From contig JAGQHB010000064.1 of the NCBI GenBank assembly GCA_020432045.1, forward strand, positions 1-53,651: DNA of 53,651 nt, in the 5' to 3' direction. The translations under genes were made by a program, and so were the position numbers. The DNA is from Dehalococcoidia bacterium. GTDB lineage: Bacteria > Chloroflexota > Dehalococcoidia > Tepidiformales > Tepidiformaceae. This document shows positions 25,192 through 33,423 of the stretch, in pieces. Every line of letters begins with the position of its first letter. Position 1 is the first letter of the stretch. The notes beneath the pieces were generated by a model that was given only the letters and a program-made list of their open reading frames with translations, ran no database searches and was not told the DNA's origin.

Positions 25192-25625
25192 ATCACGTAC
25201 CGCCCGGTCGTCGCATGCGGTTCCTTCTCCAGGAGGTCGGCCACCGAATACGTCGCCAGGATCGATGTCGTCGCTTCCCGGATGCGCTCCCAGATCTCCC
25301 GCTGCCCGCACTGGTGGGGGTGGTCCGTCGAATCTGGCGGCTCATCAAGCCACGAAACCGGCGATAGGCTGCCTTCCAGCGCCTGGATGACCTCCAGCAC
25401 GGTCACGTCCCTCGGGTTCTTCACCAGCTCATGTCCGCCCGAAGGCCCGCGAATTGAACGGATGATCCCGGCCTTCCGCAACGTCGTCAGCAACTGGTCC
25501 AGGTACTGCTCCGGGATGTGCCGGCGCAGCGCAATCTCAGACGATTGCAGCGGCCCCTGCCCGAAATGGCCGGCCAGCTCAATCAGGGCGCGGAGCCCGT
25601 AGTCGCTGCGAGATGAGACGCGCAC
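25188..25625 (-). CDS. Rrf2-family transcriptional regulator (CymR/IscR-like)
   Basis: A 145-residue winged-helix regulator (MRVSSRSDYGLRALIELA, then IPEQYLDQLLTTLRKAGIIRSIRGPSGG). Only one cysteine remains in the C-terminal region where IscR has three, in HQCGQREIW, so it is closer to CymR-type sulfur regulators than to Fe-S-binding IscR. The GTG start at 25625 has AAGGA nine bases upstream. It is the first gene of the cysteine operon and overlaps cysK, so it likely controls this operon, possibly in response to cysteine or O-acetylserine. Confidence 0.9.
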   Translation of the reverse strand: MRVSSRSDYGLRALIELAGHFGQGPLQSSEIALRRHIPEQYLDQLLTTLRKAGIIRSIRGPSGGHELVKNPRDVTVLEVIQALEGSLSPVSWLDEPPDSTDHPHQCGQREIWERIREATTSILATYSVADLLEKEPHATTGRYVI

Positions 25626-25658
25626 GCGGTTTGTTCCTTCGAAAGTCGAGTAACTGTG

Positions 25659-26176
25659 TCAACAATTGTAGCGGGCTGCAACTCCACGGCGCAAGCACAG
25701 CCCCGCCGGTTGGTACGGAACCCGCAATTCGGCCGCATGAGCCTCCAGCTGCCCGAGCACACCGGTGACCACTTCTGCTAATGGCATCGGCGTCCCTCGG
25801 AAGACATGGGCCGCTCAGGTTGTTGCGGCGTCACGTGTGCCCCGCGGTGTTGCTCAAATTCATTGAGCAGCTCCGCAACCGATGCTTCACGCCGTTCCTT
25901 CACGCGTTCCGCGTTTCACCTGTGACATCCAGTTAAAGCTCGTTCTCTGTCTCGTCGTCCACCGTTTCCAATCCCGGCGCCTGTTCGGATTCGGGCGGTC
26001 GGCCGCAGGTCGTTCGCCGCTATGTGGGCCAGCAGCGGGCGCCCGGTCCAGGGGCCATCGCCCGCGTGCACCACGTCTTCTAAGCACTCCGCAGGCATGT
26101 TCAGCACGCATTTGCGGACGCGGCTCCCGGAGGCCGCCAACTCCGCCCCGAGCGACGCGAATTCCTCGTTCGTCAC
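25659..26176 (-). pseudogene. Decayed DinB/MDMPI-type protein
   Basis: The gene begins normally at GTG 26176 with GGAGG upstream: TNEEFASLGAELAASGSRV, then PAECLEDVVHAGDGPWTG and LLAHIAANDLRPTARIRTGAGIG, the N-terminal half of a DinB-like four-helix protein. After about residue 70 the frame shifts (VDDETENEL can be read in another frame), stops appear, and later pieces such as NAERVKERREASVAELLNEFE and PLAEVVTGVLGQLEAHAAEL, with family character, lie in changed frames down to a TGA at 25659-25661. At least three changes of frame or stops are needed, so it is not functional as a full protein. It lies upstream of rrf2 on the same strand. Confidence 0.72.
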
Positions 26177-26177
26177 G

Positions 26178-26453
26178 CTACCGCCTCCGCCCGCCACCTC
26201 GCACCGCCCCCAGCACCAGCAACACCACTACCGCGCCGATGAACGCCAACAGCAACGACCGGGCGTCGAATTCGCTCACGGTGCCCCAGCCCAGCGCCGT
26301 CCCCACCAACCCGCCGACGGCCGCGCCGACGATGCCCACCACAGTCGTCAGCGCAAGTCCCGTGCAGCCGCCCTTTCCCGGCGACTCCTTCGTCACCAGC
26401 TGGGCGAGCCATCCCGCCAGCAATCCCAGCACGAGCCAGCCAATGAGACCCAT
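26178..26453 (-). CDS. GlsB/YeaQ/YmgE family membrane protein
   Basis: A 91-residue protein with three hydrophobic helices and the family features MGLIGWLVLGLLAGWLAQLV, a Gly-rich GIVGAAVGGLVG turn, and a basic tail. These transglycosylase-associated proteins are linked to stress in other bacteria, but their activity is unknown. The downstream DinB-like pseudogene starts at its stop codon, so the two were once co-transcribed. A relative sits at 32285. Confidence 0.87.
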   Translation of the reverse strand: MGLIGWLVLGLLAGWLAQLVTKESPGKGGCTGLALTTVVGIVGAAVGGLVGTALGWGTVSEFDARSLLLAFIGAVVVLLVLGAVRGGGRRR

Positions 26454-26535
26454 CGTCTTCCACCTCGCTCGCCGAAGTCATCCCGGCGTACTCGGAGACT
26501 ACACTGGCTTCACACGCTAGCAGGAGAACGCACGC

Positions 26536-27549
26536 ATGGCACTCGAATACCGTCAGCTCGGCCGCACCGGCATCAAGGTCTCAAACCTCTGCCTCGGTTG
26601 CATGATGTTCGGTGGCAAGACCACCCCCGCCGACTCCGCCCGTATCATTGATCGCTCCCTCGATGCCGGGATCAACTTCCTCGACACCGCCAACGTCTAC
26701 AACCAGGGCCGTAGCGAAGAAGCCACCGGCGCCGCTATCGCCGCATCCGGCAAGCGCCAGCAGATCATCCTTGCCACCAAGGTCCACGGGCGCATGGGCG
26801 AAGGCGTCAACGACATGGGCAACACCCGCCGCCACATCATCGAGCAGTGCGAAGCCAGCCTCCGCCGCTTCGGCACCGACTACATCGACCTTTACCAGAT
26901 CCACCGTCCCGATCCCCACATTCCGATCGACGAAACCCTTCGCGCCCTCGACGACCTCATCCGCTCGGGCAAGGTCCGCTACATCGGCACCTCCACCTAT
27001 GCCGCCTGGCAGGTCGTCGAATCCCTCTGGGTCTCCAAGGAATACAACCTCAACCGCTTCGTCTGCGAACAGCCGCCGTACCACATCCTCGATCGGCGCA
27101 TCGAACGCGAACTCGTCCCAATGGCCCAGACCTACGGCATTGGCATCATCCCCTGGAGCCCCCTCGCCGGTGGCATGCTCACCGGGAAATATGAACGCGG
27201 CCAGGAGCCACCCGAGGACTCCCGTTGGGCTTCCTATGCCCAGAACCCCGCGCAGCGCCGCCGCTGGACCGACGCAATCTTCGATGCCACCGAAGCCCTC
27301 CTCCCAATCGCCGGCGAAAAAGGTTGCACCATGTCGCAGTTCGCGGTCGCCTGGGCGATGGCCCAGCCGGGCGTCACCAGCCCGATCATCGGCCCCCGCA
27401 CCTTCGAACAGCTCGAGGACAACATCGGCGCCTTTGACGTCGAGATCACCGAAGCCGACAGGAAAGCTGTCAATGCCATCGTCCGCCCCGGCAGCTACGT
27501 CTCCCCCTACTACGAAGCCGACTTCGGCCCTCACCCGAACCGAGTCTAG
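26536..27549 (+). CDS. Aldo/keto reductase
   Basis: A 337-residue TIM-barrel NADPH-dependent reductase. The catalytic tetrad is visible as Asp50 and Tyr55 (FLDTANVY), Lys82 (ATKVHG) and His123 (QIHRPD). The C-terminal cofactor site is present in SPIIGPRTFEQLEDN. It belongs to the AKR branch related to YajO/Tas and potassium-channel beta subunits. The substrate is probably a small carbonyl compound. CAGGAG lies just upstream of ATG 26536. It is a single gene followed by repeat-rich intergenic DNA. Confidence 0.93.
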   Translation: MALEYRQLGRTGIKVSNLCLGCMMFGGKTTPADSARIIDRSLDAGINFLDTANVYNQGRSEEATGAAIAASGKRQQIILATKVHGRMGEGVNDMGNTRRHIIEQCEASLRRFGTDYIDLYQIHRPDPHIPIDETLRALDDLIRSGKVRYIGTSTYAAWQVVESLWVSKEYNLNRFVCEQPPYHILDRRIERELVPMAQTYGIGIIPWSPLAGGMLTGKYERGQEPPEDSRWASYAQNPAQRRRWTDAIFDATEALLPIAGEKGCTMSQFAVAWAMAQPGVTSPIIGPRTFEQLEDNIGAFDVEITEADRKAVNAIVRPGSYVSPYYEADFGPHPNRV

Positions 27550-27563
27550 CCCCGGCCCCTGTA

Positions 27564-27599
27564 CCCGCAGCCACCCCTTGCCCTGCGGCTCTCTCAGCC
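27564..27599 (+). repeat. 36-base direct repeat, copy 1
   Basis: The unit contains CCACCCCTTGCC then TGCGGCT. The second copy at 27708-27743 differs at about four positions, and the two flank the hairpin repeat at 27628. Confidence 0.7.
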
Positions 27600-27627
27600 G
27601 GCAGAAGGCAACACCAACCATCGCAAA

Positions 27628-27668
27628 CCCTCTCCCGCGACAGTGGGAGAGGGCAGGGTGAGGGCGCC
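27628..27668 (+). repeat. Dispersed intergenic hairpin repeat, copy 3
   Basis: CCCTCTCCC at the left pairs with GGGAGAGGG after a short loop, followed by the CAGGGTGAGGGCGCC tail. It has the same plan as the copies at 20959 and 21103. Confidence 0.7.
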
Positions 27669-27707
27669 ATGGCCGCCTCACCCAGCTAGAACCAACGAAT
27701 CTCCACA

Positions 27708-27743
27708 CCCGCGGCCACCCCTTGCCTTGCGGCTTTCTCGGCC
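27708..27743 (+). repeat. 36-base direct repeat, copy 2
   Basis: Second copy of the unit at 27564-27599, 144 bases downstream. Confidence 0.7.
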
Positions 27744-27817
27744 AACCGAGGGCAAGTGCGGCACTGCTTAAGGGTGTTCGGCAGACGGTGACCTCGAGGA
27801 CTTCGCTTCACGCGCAG

Positions 27818-27994
27818 CTACACGATGTCCCGCCGCTGCACGGAGACGAGGCCCAGGGCAACCGGGATGACTGCCCAGGCGAGGAGGCGGGCAAGTGCAG
27901 CAAGGACGCCTGCCTCGTTGCCGGCGTCCTTGCGTCCGTTCCGAATCCCTTGCCACCGCCCAAGCGGCAGGGACCTCCGGAGGTTCAGTTTCAT
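27818..27994 (-). CDS. Possible small membrane protein
   Basis: From ATG 27994 the frame gives 58 residues: a basic N-terminal part (MKLNLRRSLPLGRWQGIRNGRK) and one hydrophobic helix (VLAALARLLAWAVIPVALGLVSV). The charge pattern suits a single-pass membrane protein, but no Shine-Dalgarno sequence is obvious and I recognise no family. It may be a remnant of a transporter gene. Confidence 0.28.
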   Translation of the reverse strand: MKLNLRRSLPLGRWQGIRNGRKDAGNEAGVLAALARLLAWAVIPVALGLVSVQRRDIV

Positions 27995-28018
27995 GCCCGT
28001 GCTGTCGAACATGACTGA

Positions 28019-30112
28019 GTGCAAGCCCGAGATCTGCCGTACGGCTTCGCTGCCCTCGCCCTCGAGGGCCTCTACGATGCTGTCGTCGTGCTCGACGGCG
28101 CCGGGTTAATAACCTACGCCAACCCGGCCGTGGAGATGGTCACCGGCATCCCACCTGCCGACATCATCGGGACACCAGCCTTCAGATTCACCCACCCCGA
28201 GGATCTTCCAGGCGTGCAGCGGGCCTTCGCCGCACAGTTCGGCACTGAAAAAATAGGCCCCCTCTTCGAATTTCGCACGCGGGGCGCCAACGATACGTGG
28301 GTCTCCGTTGAAAGCACCGCCGCCGTCGTCACCCAACACGGGCAGCCGTTCGTCGTCGTCTCCATGCGTCCCTTGCGTTCTCGCGGAGCCATCGAGGAAC
28401 AGGCGCGTTACGAGGCGCGCTTCCTCCGCAGCCTCCTTCGCGAAGTCCAGGTCGGCATCGTTGCCTGCGATGCAACGGGCCGTGTCGTAGCTTTTAACAA
28501 CGAACTCCGCAGCCACCACCCGCTCCCTGATGGACGCCTGGAAATTGACGATTGGATTCGCAAGGGGGAGTTCTTTGAGGCTGACGGCGCTACTCCCATG
28601 AGTGCCGAACAGGCTCCAATCTATCGTGCCTTTCGCGGCGAACACGTCCGCGACCTCGAGTATGGTATCCGCACGACCGATGGCTCCATTCGCCTCCGTC
28701 GAGCCAACGGTCACCCTCTCGTCGACGACGATGGCGTCTTCATCGGCGCCTTCGTGGCACTCCAGGACGTCACCGGGCAGCGTCAGGCAGAAGAGGCGCT
28801 TCGCAGGCAAGCGCTCTACGATGGCCTCACCGGGCTCCCCAACCGTACCCTCCTCCTCGACCGCCTCCATGCTGCAATTCAGCGCTGTGCCAGTCGTGGT
28901 AGCCCACTCGCCGTCTTCTTCCTCGATCTCGATAACTTCAAGTTCGTGAACGACAGCCTCGGCCATCCGGCCGGCGACAACCTGCTCGTCCAGGTTAGCC
29001 AACGTCTGACTGCCGCGGTCACGCCTGGCGACACCATCGCCCGGCTGGGTGGCGATGAGTTCGTCGTCGTCAGCGAATCCGTTACTGAGGAAGGCGACCT
29101 GCTCCACGAAGCCCAGCGGCTCATCGAGACCGTTTCTGCTCCCGTCACCCTCGCCGGTACAGAGGTTCGTGTCACGGCCAGCCTCGGCGTTGCCGTCTCC
29201 CACGGCCCCACGGATGACCCCGAACGTCTCCTCCGCGATGCCGACACCGCCATGTACCTTGCCAAAGACAGGGGCCGCAATCGCTGGGAAATCTTCGACC
29301 GCTCCCTTCGCGAAGCCGTCGTTCGCCGCATGGAGGCCGAACAATCCCTCCGCAGCGCTGTTGAAGAGGGGCGCCTCCACGTTCGCTTCCAGCCGATCGT
29401 CTCCGCCGCCGGCCATTCGATTCTTGGATTCGAAGCGCTCGCGCGGTACACATCGCTTGATGGCCGTGAGGTCCAGCCCGCCGACTTCATTGAGGTCGCA
29501 GAGGAGACGGGCGTCATCTCCCGCATCGACCTCTTCGTGCTCGAGGAAGCTGCTCGCTTCGCCAGTTCCCTGCCGCCAGTTCCCGCCGGGCAGCGCCCCT
29601 ACGTGAGCTGCAACTTCAGTGCTGCTACACTCGTCCGCGAAGACCTGACGGCGATCGTCGCCGATTGCCTGTCCCGCTTCGATCTTGAACCCGCCTGCCT
29701 GCGTCTCGAACTTACCGAGACTGCGTTACTCGCAGCGACCGCTCACACACGTGACGTCTTCGTCCAGCTGCTCAATATGGGCATCCACGTTGGCATCGAC
29801 GATTTCGGCACTGGCTACTCCTCCCTGAGCTACCTTCGCGACCTCGCCACCAGCTTCGTGAAGATCGATGGCTCGTTCGTCCAGGGGCTGCTCCTCTCCA
29901 CCGGCAACGCCGCCATCGTCCGCGCCATCGTCCGCCTCGCGCGGGCCCTGGGTAAAGACGTCATCGCCGAGGGCGTGGAATCCGTTGAGCAGGCGTTCAT
30001 CCTCGAATCATTTGGCTGCGGTGCGCTCCAGGGATTCCATTTTTCCCCGCCGCTCAGTCCGGCCGATGCCGCGGCTCTGCTTGCGGAGTTCTCCTGGCCC
30101 GTTGCCGCCTGA
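28019..30112 (+). CDS. PAS-GGDEF-EAL cyclic di-GMP signalling protein
   Basis: A 697-residue soluble protein without membrane helices. PAS domains occupy about 16-125 (DAVVVLDGAGLITYANPAVE) and 135-255. The GGDEF domain spans about 265-425 with RLGGDEF (GGDEF at 344-348) and no RxxD inhibitory site at the usual place. The EAL domain spans 440-690 with FEALARY (472-474), the IDDFGTGYSS loop (592-601) and EGVES (651-655). Both catalytic motifs are intact, so synthesis, hydrolysis or both are possible. The start is GTG 28019. The input of the PAS domains is unknown. Confidence 0.93.
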   Translation: MQARDLPYGFAALALEGLYDAVVVLDGAGLITYANPAVEMVTGIPPADIIGTPAFRFTHPEDLPGVQRAFAAQFGTEKIGPLFEFRTRGANDTWVSVESTAAVVTQHGQPFVVVSMRPLRSRGAIEEQARYEARFLRSLLREVQVGIVACDATGRVVAFNNELRSHHPLPDGRLEIDDWIRKGEFFEADGATPMSAEQAPIYRAFRGEHVRDLEYGIRTTDGSIRLRRANGHPLVDDDGVFIGAFVALQDVTGQRQAEEALRRQALYDGLTGLPNRTLLLDRLHAAIQRCASRGSPLAVFFLDLDNFKFVNDSLGHPAGDNLLVQVSQRLTAAVTPGDTIARLGGDEFVVVSESVTEEGDLLHEAQRLIETVSAPVTLAGTEVRVTASLGVAVSHGPTDDPERLLRDADTAMYLAKDRGRNRWEIFDRSLREAVVRRMEAEQSLRSAVEEGRLHVRFQPIVSAAGHSILGFEALARYTSLDGREVQPADFIEVAEETGVISRIDLFVLEEAARFASSLPPVPAGQRPYVSCNFSAATLVREDLTAIVADCLSRFDLEPACLRLELTETALLAATAHTRDVFVQLLNMGIHVGIDDFGTGYSSLSYLRDLATSFVKIDGSFVQGLLLSTGNAAIVRAIVRLARALGKDVIAEGVESVEQAFILESFGCGALQGFHFSPPLSPADAAALLAEFSWPVAA

Positions 30113-30119
30113 TCCCCCG

Positions 30120-30503
30120 TCAGTTGATTGGTGGCGGTAGGTTCGGCGGCGATTCATCCTGGCCGCCGTCGCCCCCCAGTTCATCGATGAGCCGGCGGGC
30201 AAGCTCATCCAGCTGTTCCTTCGAGATCCCCATCCGCTCCATGACTCGCTGCATCAGCCGCTGCACTTCTTCCATATCTTCCCGGATGAGCGCGTCTGCC
30301 ATCTCCAGCTGCGTCTCGATCGCCATGAACCGTTCGCGCCGGTCCGAATCGTTCTCCGTCGAGAGAATCGTCGACATCAATCGCGTGAACAGCGTGCAGG
30401 TCCGCGCGATTCGCACACGGTCATCCGGGTGCGGCGGAAACGTTCCCGTCACCGCCACTTCCAGTCCCGTATTCTTGTCCGATGCGATGTACTGTTCAGG
30501 CAT
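30120..30503 (-). CDS. Conserved hypothetical protein
   Basis: A 127-residue acidic protein without a signal peptide or membrane segment. A beta-rich start (YIASDKNTGLEVAVTGTFPPHPDDRVRIAR) is followed by a long helical part (RRERFMAIETQLEMADALIREDMEEVQRLMQRVMERMG) and a low-complexity Pro/Asp tail. The helical part may form a coiled coil. I do not recognise the family. It converges on the GGDEF-EAL gene with seven bases between. Confidence 0.7.
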   Translation of the reverse strand: MPEQYIASDKNTGLEVAVTGTFPPHPDDRVRIARTCTLFTRLMSTILSTENDSDRRERFMAIETQLEMADALIREDMEEVQRLMQRVMERMGISKEQLDELARRLIDELGGDGGQDESPPNLPPPIN

Positions 30504-30547
30504 CGCCTAAGTGTGCACCAACCACACCCCGCGGGCACCCGCCCTCA

Positions 30548-31282
30548 TCAACTTCCCGGAAAGCGTGACGCCACCTGCGCCTGGAAACGTGGCAGCACGA
30601 TGCTATACACCAATAAGTACAGCGCCACCAGCACCGCTGTAAACGAAATCGTCGTCCCCAGCAGGACATCATTTCCGAATGGGTCAGCCACCCGCACGCG
30701 GATCATCCCGGCGATCAGCCCCGGATCCCGGATCGCATCCCAGCTGTTCAAGCGCTGGTACCGCCCGAGGTAGATCCCGACCGCGCTCAACGCCAGCGTC
30801 CCATGCACGAGCCACCACGTCACCCGCTCGCCGAAGACGCATCGGCTCACCGCCTGCACGAGGTACAGCGAAGCAAACCCCAGCAGTACCCCTGTGACCG
30901 CGTACGCACTGATTGCCAGCGCGTCAAACGCGATCGCTCCGCCCTGGTGGCCGCTCGCGAGGTGCACATAATCCGTAAGAATGTACGGAGCATTCGGCAG
31001 AAACAGCAGCCATGCCACCGCTGCCAACCCTAAGAGCGGCCGCGGCCAATCCCGCCGGTACCCCACCCACAAACATACTGCCAGCACGAGCGGGACCCAC
31101 GCCAGCGCCAGGTTCCAGACCAGGAACGCGTAGCCCACATGCCCACTCAAGACGATCCGCAGCGCAATCAGGCCCACACAGAAGCTCGAAGCGGCCGCCA
31201 GCGCCAGCACCGCCGCCGGCCAATGGCTCCCGCGCAGCGTCTCCAGCGCACCGTCCCGCATTTTGATCGCGACACGTTCCAT
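30548..31282 (-). CDS. DUF1361 multi-pass membrane protein
   Basis: A 244-residue protein with about seven hydrophobic helices. The family signature WLLFLPNAPYILTDYVHL lies at about residues 91-108, and the preceding LAWVPLVLAVCLWVGYRRDW segment is also typical. The function of DUF1361 proteins is not established. It lies downstream of the hydratase gene at 31322 on the same strand, 39 bases away. Confidence 0.87.
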   Translation of the reverse strand: MERVAIKMRDGALETLRGSHWPAAVLALAAASSFCVGLIALRIVLSGHVGYAFLVWNLALAWVPLVLAVCLWVGYRRDWPRPLLGLAAVAWLLFLPNAPYILTDYVHLASGHQGGAIAFDALAISAYAVTGVLLGFASLYLVQAVSRCVFGERVTWWLVHGTLALSAVGIYLGRYQRLNSWDAIRDPGLIAGMIRVRVADPFGNDVLLGTTISFTAVLVALYLLVYSIVLPRFQAQVASRFPGS

Positions 31283-31321
31283 AATCGCCCGAGTCTACAT
31301 CAGCGCCGTCCGTGCCCGCGC

Positions 31322-32098
31322 TTACCGGAACGCAGCGAACGAACCATGCCGCCCTTCGCCCGCCGCAAACCGCGCGGCACCTTCCCTCGTCTCCCCACTC
31401 GCGATCGTCCCGCTTCCGTGCCGGTACTCGTTGTCGATCGCCGTTGGGAGGTCCATCGACCACTGCTCATACGAAGACAGCCGATCGCTTCGCAGGCACC
31501 GTTGCGGGAAGGCCGCGAGCATCGTCGCCATCTCCCTGGCGGCCGCCAGCGTCCCTCCTTTCTGTACTAGCCGGTTCGCCAGCCCAAACTGCAGCGCCTC
31601 GTCTCCGCTCACACCGCGCCCCGTCAGGATCATGTCGTTCGCTCTGCTCTGGCCTATCAGCCGCGGCAGCCGGATCGTCCCTCCGTCCACCAGCGGCACC
31701 CCCCAGCGGCGGCAATACACGCCAAACGTCGCATCGGCCGCGGCGATCCGCAGGTCACACCACAACGCCAGTTCCAGGCCCCCTGCCACCGCCCAACCCT
31801 CGACCGCCGCGATTACCGGCTTTGAAAGCAGCATCCTCGTGCATCCCAGCGGCCCCTCGCCCTCTTCTCGGACGCGGTTGCCCCCACCCTTAGCAACCAC
31901 CTTCAGATCTGCGCCCGCACAGAACGTCCCGCCGGCGCCAGTCAGGATCGCGACAGAAAGCGACTCGTCCGCATCGAAAGCCTTGAACGCGTGGAATAGC
32001 TGGTTCGCCGTCTCGCGGTCGACGGCATTTCGCACCTCTGGCCGGTTGATCGTCACGATCGCCACGGGCCCGTCCGTCTCGTACCGCACCGTATCCAT
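31322..32098 (-). CDS. Enoyl-CoA hydratase/isomerase family protein
   Basis: A 258-residue crotonase-fold enzyme (TDGPVAIVTINRPEVRNAVD, oxyanion-hole parts TGAGGTFCAGADLK and VEGWAVAGGLELAL). The catalytic Glu position reads WGVPLVDGGT, so the usual first Glu is replaced (Asp). ATG 32098 is preceded by AGGAGGTCACC. The first 28 codons and the upstream site also occur as a stub at 33615-33701, directly after the MFS gene, which suggests that this gene once followed that transporter and that the 1.5-kb stretch between them was inserted later. Confidence 0.9.
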   Translation of the reverse strand: MDTVRYETDGPVAIVTINRPEVRNAVDRETANQLFHAFKAFDADESLSVAILTGAGGTFCAGADLKVVAKGGGNRVREEGEGPLGCTRMLLSKPVIAAVEGWAVAGGLELALWCDLRIAAADATFGVYCRRWGVPLVDGGTIRLPRLIGQSRANDMILTGRGVSGDEALQFGLANRLVQKGGTLAAAREMATMLAAFPQRCLRSDRLSSYEQWSMDLPTAIDNEYRHGSGTIASGETREGAARFAAGEGRHGSFAAFR

Positions 32099-32118
32099 GG
32101 TGACCTCCTTCTGAGGCC
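32018..32118 (+). repeat. 101-bp direct repeat, copy 1 (start of the enoyl-CoA hydratase gene)
   Basis: This covers the ribosome-binding site and the first codons of the hydratase gene. It agrees with 33621-33721 except for about six positions. The two copies have the same orientation and bound a 1.5-kb islet. Confidence 0.85.
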
Positions 32119-32128
32119 CAAGCGTACA

Positions 32129-32142
32129 GGGCCCATGGGCCC
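32129..32142. repeat. Perfect 14-bp palindrome
   Basis: GGGCCCATGGGCCC lies 31-44 bases upstream of the hydratase start, just inside the islet boundary. It could be an operator or only a chance GC palindrome. Confidence 0.3.
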
Positions 32143-32284
32143 TTGCGGTGGCAGGACATCGGGTAATGCCGGCGACCGCCCTGCTGGTCTCATCGTATCG
32201 GCGGGTTTGGTCAGCGCTCGCGAAGAACCTTCGTCGCTACCTCGATCGGCGCGCGTTATGGAGTCCGGTTTCGGGGCGTCGTCA

Positions 32285-32551
32285 CTAGCGGGAATTGCGC
32301 TTGGATAGTTGCTGCCAGACCAGGACCACGACGATGGCGCCGAGACTGGCGATGACGAGGCTTCGAATGTTGAAGCCTGTCACGTCTCCCCAGCCCATCG
32401 CTGAACTGACAAATCCGCCCAGCACTGCTCCGCCGATGCCCAGCAGGATGGCGATGACGAGTCCGCGGAGACTACCCACGCCGCCGCCCACTACGAACTG
32501 CGCGATAACTCCGGCGACGAGGCCGACCAGGACCCAGGTAAGCAATCCCAT
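32285..32551 (-). CDS. GlsB/YeaQ/YmgE family membrane protein, islet copy
   Basis: An 88-residue protein with three hydrophobic helices: MGLLTWVLVGLVAGVIAQFVVG, the Gly-rich LLGIGGAVLGGFVSSAMGWG turn, and a final helix with a basic tail. It is clearly related to the protein at 26178 but not a recent duplicate. ATG 32551 follows GAAGGAACAAC; an in-frame start at 32575 would add eight hydrophilic residues. It lies inside the repeat-bounded islet. Confidence 0.86.
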   Translation of the reverse strand: MGLLTWVLVGLVAGVIAQFVVGGGVGSLRGLVIAILLGIGGAVLGGFVSSAMGWGDVTGFNIRSLVIASLGAIVVVLVWQQLSKRNSR

Positions 32552-33157
32552 GTGTTGTTCCTTCTCGGCCGGCAAGATTGCTCACAACGGTCGAACACCC
32601 TGAAAGGACCCATCTCGTGGCTCTAGCCGAACCGGGCGAGTCCCTCTGGCGTGTTAGTCGAGTATGTCGGCCAGGGGGTCTGCCGCAAAGGCCGGCTGGC
32701 CGTCTTGACGCGCCCGCTTGTCCCGGGTACGCGTTGGAGGGCCGGCGACGGGTGCGGTGCGGCGGCCCGGGAGCCTTCATCGAGGACTGCAGCAGGCCCC
32801 GTCCGCGGACTGATGGCGCGTTGCCGTCGACCCACGTCGTCGCGCGCCTGGCACGCTGCGACCGCGACGAGTCACGGCACGGATCAAGCTGCGGAGCGTC
32901 CGCCGGCTCCGGAACGCTCGCGGGAGCGCTCCCCTCCGTGTCCAACGCATTCGTCCCTTGCATCACGCCGTCGCCAGATTTCTGCCGCACTCTGATGGGG
33001 GAAAGCACCAAGACTATCGACGGCTATTTGTAATGATTTATCGCAATATAGACCAGTTTTTATGGAAATTTTTTATGATAGGAGGTGAGCAAGGGCTCGG
33101 AAGAGGCGAATCTTGAAAAAACCCTATGGCCAGGTACGCGAGAGGATCGCTCGAACA
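32552..33157 (+). other. Islet sequence without a recognisable gene
   Basis: Open frames on both strands here have Arg/Pro/Ser-rich translations with no family features and no good start sites. An unusually AT-rich patch (about 33030-33085) stands out from the rest of the window and contains AGGAGG at 33079-33084. Confidence 0.5.
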
Positions 33158-33262
33158 ATGGCCAGCTACGAAGAGGGCCAGACGTATGCATACGGCGGCG
33201 GAGGGCTCCTCGTCCTCGTCCTCGTCGTCGTAGTGGTATTGGTGGTTCTCCTCCTTCGCTGA
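33158..33262 (+). CDS. Tiny Gly-rich single-helix membrane protein
   Basis: A frame of 34 residues: MASYEEGQTYAYGGGG and then an uninterrupted hydrophobic run of Leu and Val (about 17 residues) ending LLLR and TGA. The pattern Gly-rich linker plus Val/Leu helix is that of small membrane proteins. An in-frame TTG at 33113 with AAGAGG upstream could add 15 residues (KKPYGQVRERIART). It is too short to assign, but the amphipathic composition is unlikely from noncoding sequence. Confidence 0.5.
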   Translation: MASYEEGQTYAYGGGGLLVLVLVVVVVLVVLLLR

Positions 33263-33423
33263 CCCGGCCAGCGCTCGCGCCCACACGGTGGGCGGAGCGC
33301 GGCCAGTTTGCGTTGGCGTGAATCGCCTGCGATGGCTCCGCAACCATCGTGTTCATTTCCGGCCGTCAGTGCTCCACCAGCGAAGTGCCCGCGCTCGGAA
33401 AACCTCAAACAAACACCGGAGAC

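Larger units (their letters stand above)
27550..28018 (+). other. Repeat-rich intergenic region
   Basis: This stretch of 469 bases holds two copies of a 36-base direct repeat, one hairpin repeat and possibly one small reading frame on the minus strand (27818-27994). Nothing else coding is convincing. Confidence 0.55.

Noticed and set aside
24517-25602. A 361-residue plus-strand frame over cysK and rrf2
   Set aside because: Arg/His/Pro-rich shadow of two certain genes on the other strand.
25851-25869. Hairpin TGCTCAA/TTGAGCA as a terminator or operator
   Set aside because: It lies within the decayed DinB coding sequence and has no T tract.
25916-25918. UGA in the DinB-like gene as a third Sec codon
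   Set aside because: The surrounding sequence changes frame more than once, so decay explains it better than recoding.
25882-26520. A 212-residue plus-strand frame near the DinB pseudogene
   Set aside because: Overlaps the membrane protein gene on the other strand and has a low-complexity Ser/Thr/Pro translation.
26581-27708. A 375-residue frame antisense to the aldo/keto reductase
   Set aside because: Shadow frame; the reductase has all catalytic residues in its own frame.
32472-33033. Overlapping open frames on both strands in the islet
   Set aside because: Arg/Pro/Ser-rich translations without motifs, poor starts, and conflict with the YeaQ/YmgE-type gene.
33085-33321. 78-residue frame after AGGAGG at 33079
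   Set aside because: The translation is Arg/Pro-rich and frame-shifted relative to the more convincing hydrophobic frame at 33158; no ribosome-binding spacing fits its GTG.
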